From assembly GCA_028583605.1 (NCBI GenBank), contig CM053332.1:26498459-26562458 (forward strand): a stretch of DNA of 64,000 bases. The letters run 5' to 3'. Shown piece after piece: positions 60,981 through 64,000 of the stretch. The stretch comes from Dastarcus helophoroides (taxonomy: Eukaryota > Arthropoda > Insecta > Coleoptera > Bothrideridae). The translations under genes were made by a program, and so were the position numbers. The notes under the pieces are model-generated. The model had not been told where the DNA came from. It was given only the letters and a program-made list of their open reading frames with translations, and ran no database searches. How positions within the stretch are numbered: the first letter of the stretch is position 1; each line of letters opens with the position of its first letter.

Positions 60981-63900
60981 TCGTTTTCCTCAAATTGATT
61001 TTTTTTTAAATTAGATATTTGTCCAAAATTTCCATTTTTTTTCTTGAAATTTTGACATATTTTCAAAAATTTCGAATTTCTAACAAAATATATCCAATTT
61101 TTTCTCAATATTTTTTGCATTTTCTCGAAATATATCGACTCTGTTCTCAGTGTTCCGCATTTTCTCAAAATTTCGATTTTTTTCTATCAATTTTGATTTT
61201 TTCCTCAAATTTTCATTTTTTTTTTTAAATTTTGGCTTTTCCTCAAACATTTTCGAATTTTTTATTCTTCAAAATATCAACTTTTTCCCAAAATTTTGAC
61301 TTTCTTATAAAAATATTGTTTTAGTTTTCATCAAAGTGATTTTTTTTTAATTCGATATTTTATCCAAAATTTTTGTATTTTTTTAAAAATTTTGACATAT
61401 TTTTGAATTTTCAACAAAATATATTGATCATATTCTCAAAATTTCCGCATTTTTTCAAAGTATACCGCTCTGTTCTCCGGGTTCCGCATTTTCTCAAAAT
61501 TTCGATTTTTTTTCTATCAATTTTGATTTTCTTCTCGAATTTTCATTTTTTTTTTCAAAATGTTGGCTTTTCCTCAAAAATTTTTAAATTTTTTATTCTT
61601 CAAAATATCAACTTCATCCCAAAATTTTGACTTTCTTATAAAAATATTGTTTTCGTTTTCATCAAAGTGATTTTTTTTTAATTCGATATTTTATCCAAAA
61701 TTTCCGTATTTTTCTAAAAATGTTGACATATTTTTGAATTTCTTACAAAATATATTGATCATATTCTCAAAATTTCCGCATTCCTTCAAAGTATACCGCT
61801 CTGATCTCAGGGTTCCGCATTTTCTCAAAATTTCAAATTTTTTTCTATCAATTTTGATTTTCTTCTCGAATTTTCTTTTTTTTTCAAAATTTTGGCTTTT
61901 CCACAAAAATTTTCAAATTTTTTATTCTTCAAAATATCAACTTTTTCCCAAAATTTTGACTTTCTTATAAAAATATTGTTTTAGTTTTCATCAAAGTGAT
62001 TTTTTTTAAATTCGATATTTTATCCAAAATTTTTGTATTTTTTTAAAAATTTTGACATATTTTTGAATTTTCAACAAATTATATTGATCATATTTTTAAA
62101 ATTTCCGCATTCCTTCAAAGTATACCGCTCTGATCTCAGGGTTCCGCATTTTCTCAAAATTTCAAATTTTTTTCTATCAATTTTGATTTTCTCCTCGAAT
62201 TTTCTTTTTTTTTCAAAATTTTGGCTTTTCCACAAAAATTTTCAAATTTTATATTTTTCAAAATATCAACTTTTTCCCAAAATGTTGACTTTCTTATAAA
62301 AATATTGTTTTAGTTTTCATCAAAGGGATTTTTTTTTAATTCGATATTTTATCCAAAATTTTTGTATTTTTTTAAAAATTTTGACATATTTTCAAATTTC
62401 TTACAAAATATATTGATCATTTTCTCAAAATTTCCGCATTTTTTCAAAGTATATCGACTCTGTTCTCAGGGTTCTGCATTTTCTCAAAATTTCGATTTTA
62501 TCTTTTAATTTTGATTTTCTCCTCGAATTTTCATATTTTTTTTTTAATTTCGGCTTTTCCTTAATAATTCCAAATTTTGTATTCTTCAAAATATTAACTT
62601 TTTCCCAAAATTTTGACTTTCTTATAAAAATATTGTTTTCGTTTTCATCAAAGGGACTTTTTTTAATTCGATATTTTATCCAAAATTTCCGTATTTTTCT
62701 GAAAATGTTGACATATTTTCAAATTTCTTACAAAATATATTGATCATTTTCTCAAAATTTCCGCATTTTTTCAAAGTATATCGACTCTGTTCTCAGGGTT
62801 CTGCATTTTCTCAAAATTTCGATTTTATCTCTTAATTTTGATTTTCTCCTCGAATTTTCATATTTTTTTTTTAATTTCGAATTTTCCTCAATAATTCCAA
62901 ATTTTGTATTTTTCAAGTTTTTAATTTTTTTCCAAAATTTTGACGTTTTTATAAAAATATTGTTTTCGTTTTCCTGAAATTGATTTTTTTTAAATTCGAT
63001 ATTTCATCCAAAATTTCCATATTTTCCCCAAAAATTCGACATATTTTCGAATTTCTAACAAAATATACTGCTCGTTTTCTCAAAATTTCCGCATTTTCTC
63101 AAAATATATCGACTCTGTTCTCAGAGTTCGGCATTTTCTCAAAATTTCGATTCATCTCTTAATTTTGATTTTTTCCTCGAATTTTCATTCATTTTAAATT
63201 TCAACTTTTCCTCAAAAATTTCAAGTTTTTTATTTTTCAAGGTTTAAACTTTTTCCCAAAATTTTGACTTCTTTATAAAAATATTATTTTCGTTTTCCTC
63301 AAATTGATTTTTTTTTAAATTGATATTTTATCCAAAATATCCATATTTTCCTTAAAATTTCGACATATTTTCGAATTTGTAACAAAATATATTGATCATT
63401 TTTTCAAAATTTTCGCTTTTTTTCAAAATATATCGATTCTGCTCTCAGAGTTCCGCATTTTCTCAAAATTTCGATTTTTTTTCTCCTAACTTTGATTTTT
63501 CCTCGAATTTCTATTTGTTATCAAAATTTCGGCTTTTTCTCAAAAATTTGGAATTTTTTATTTTTCGAAATTTAAACTATATCCCAAAATTTTGACTTTG
63601 TTATAAAAGTATTGTTTTCGTTTTGCTCAAATTCAAAATTCGATATTTATCCAAAATTTCCATTTTTGGCTCAAAATTTCGACATATTTTCAAAATTTTT
63701 GATTTTGCGACAAAAATATATTGATTATTGTCTCAGAACTTTTGTATATTCTCAAAATATATCGATTCTGTTTTAGAGTTCCGCATTTTCTCAAAATCTC
63801 GTTATTTTCTTTTAATTTTGACTTTTTCCTCAATATATCGATTATGTTTCAGAGTTCTTTATTATTTTCAAATTTTAAACTTTTCCCCAAAAATATCGAT

Positions 63901-64000
63901 TCTTTTATTTTTCAAAATTTCAACCTCTGGTCAAAATTTCGACCTTCTTATGAAATTGTTTTTGTTTTCCTTAAAATGTCGACCCTCTGAAGATTTCCAG
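60981..64000. repeat. AT-rich array with ~328-bp units
   Basis: The landmark GTTCCGCATTTTCTCAAAAT (with variants) recurs near 61,152, 61,482, 61,812, 62,141, 62,470, 62,797, 63,126, 63,450 and 63,778, about 325-330 bp apart. It is accompanied by CCCAAAATTTTGACTTTCTT and ATAAAAATATTGTTTTCGTT. The array runs off the right edge of the window. Confidence 0.92.

Overview
This is a very AT-rich eukaryotic window: spliced genes with GT-AG introns, short exons and large satellite arrays. The gene content (a small family of secreted Cys-rich proteins resembling the arthropod DUF4789 family, a glycolipid-transfer-protein gene, an APE-type non-LTR retrotransposon) points to an insect, perhaps a beetle. 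The order cannot be fixed from sequence alone.

Layout. 1-6,100 is an AT-rich array built on a GTCGAAATTTCGAGAAAA-like word, with several strand inversions, a 130-bp inverted-repeat pair about 5.2 kb apart and a 120-bp-arm hairpin. 7,740-12,240 is a ~472-bp tandem array. 13,463-19,599 is Cys-rich gene A (+), whose first intron holds a 360-bp array. 21,130-29,788 is a five-exon GLTP gene (-), whose last intron holds a ~525-bp array (dimeric higher-order form). 30,389-31,742 and 34,652-36,417 are Cys-rich genes B and C (+), followed by an antisense TMEM17-like terminal exon at 36,717-36,983. This B-C-TMEM17 block (about 30,240-37,450) is duplicated as D-E-TMEM17 (about 38,095-53,320). Gene D's second intron gained about 7.3 kb: a CCTAA-like stretch followed by a ~178-bp satellite. 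53.5-57.7 kb is a recent non-LTR retrotransposon with two frameshifts. 57.7-64 kb is another AT-rich array family.

The five Cys-rich genes share one architecture: a signal-peptide exon, a CxGN...CxC exon, an invariant 136-nt exon and a Cys-rich last exon, with intron phases 0, 1, 2. B and D are nearly identical. C and E differ at about 25 amino-acid codons with only two synonymous differences, in exons that diverge faster than their introns. The neighbouring TMEM17-like exons, duplicated at the same time, show two synonymous and no amino-acid differences. This contrast is the main evolutionary signal in the window.

The most unusual structural signal is a dispersed fold-back repeat (about eleven copies between 20.8 and 53.4 kb). 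Its centre carries CTGAAGA, a 6-bp hairpin, then GAAACGCGTT. This matches the hammerhead ribozyme core (CUGANGA, stem II, GAAA), with the palindrome ACGCGU serving as a dimer-type stem III. Hammerheads of this sort are known from Penelope-like retroelements.
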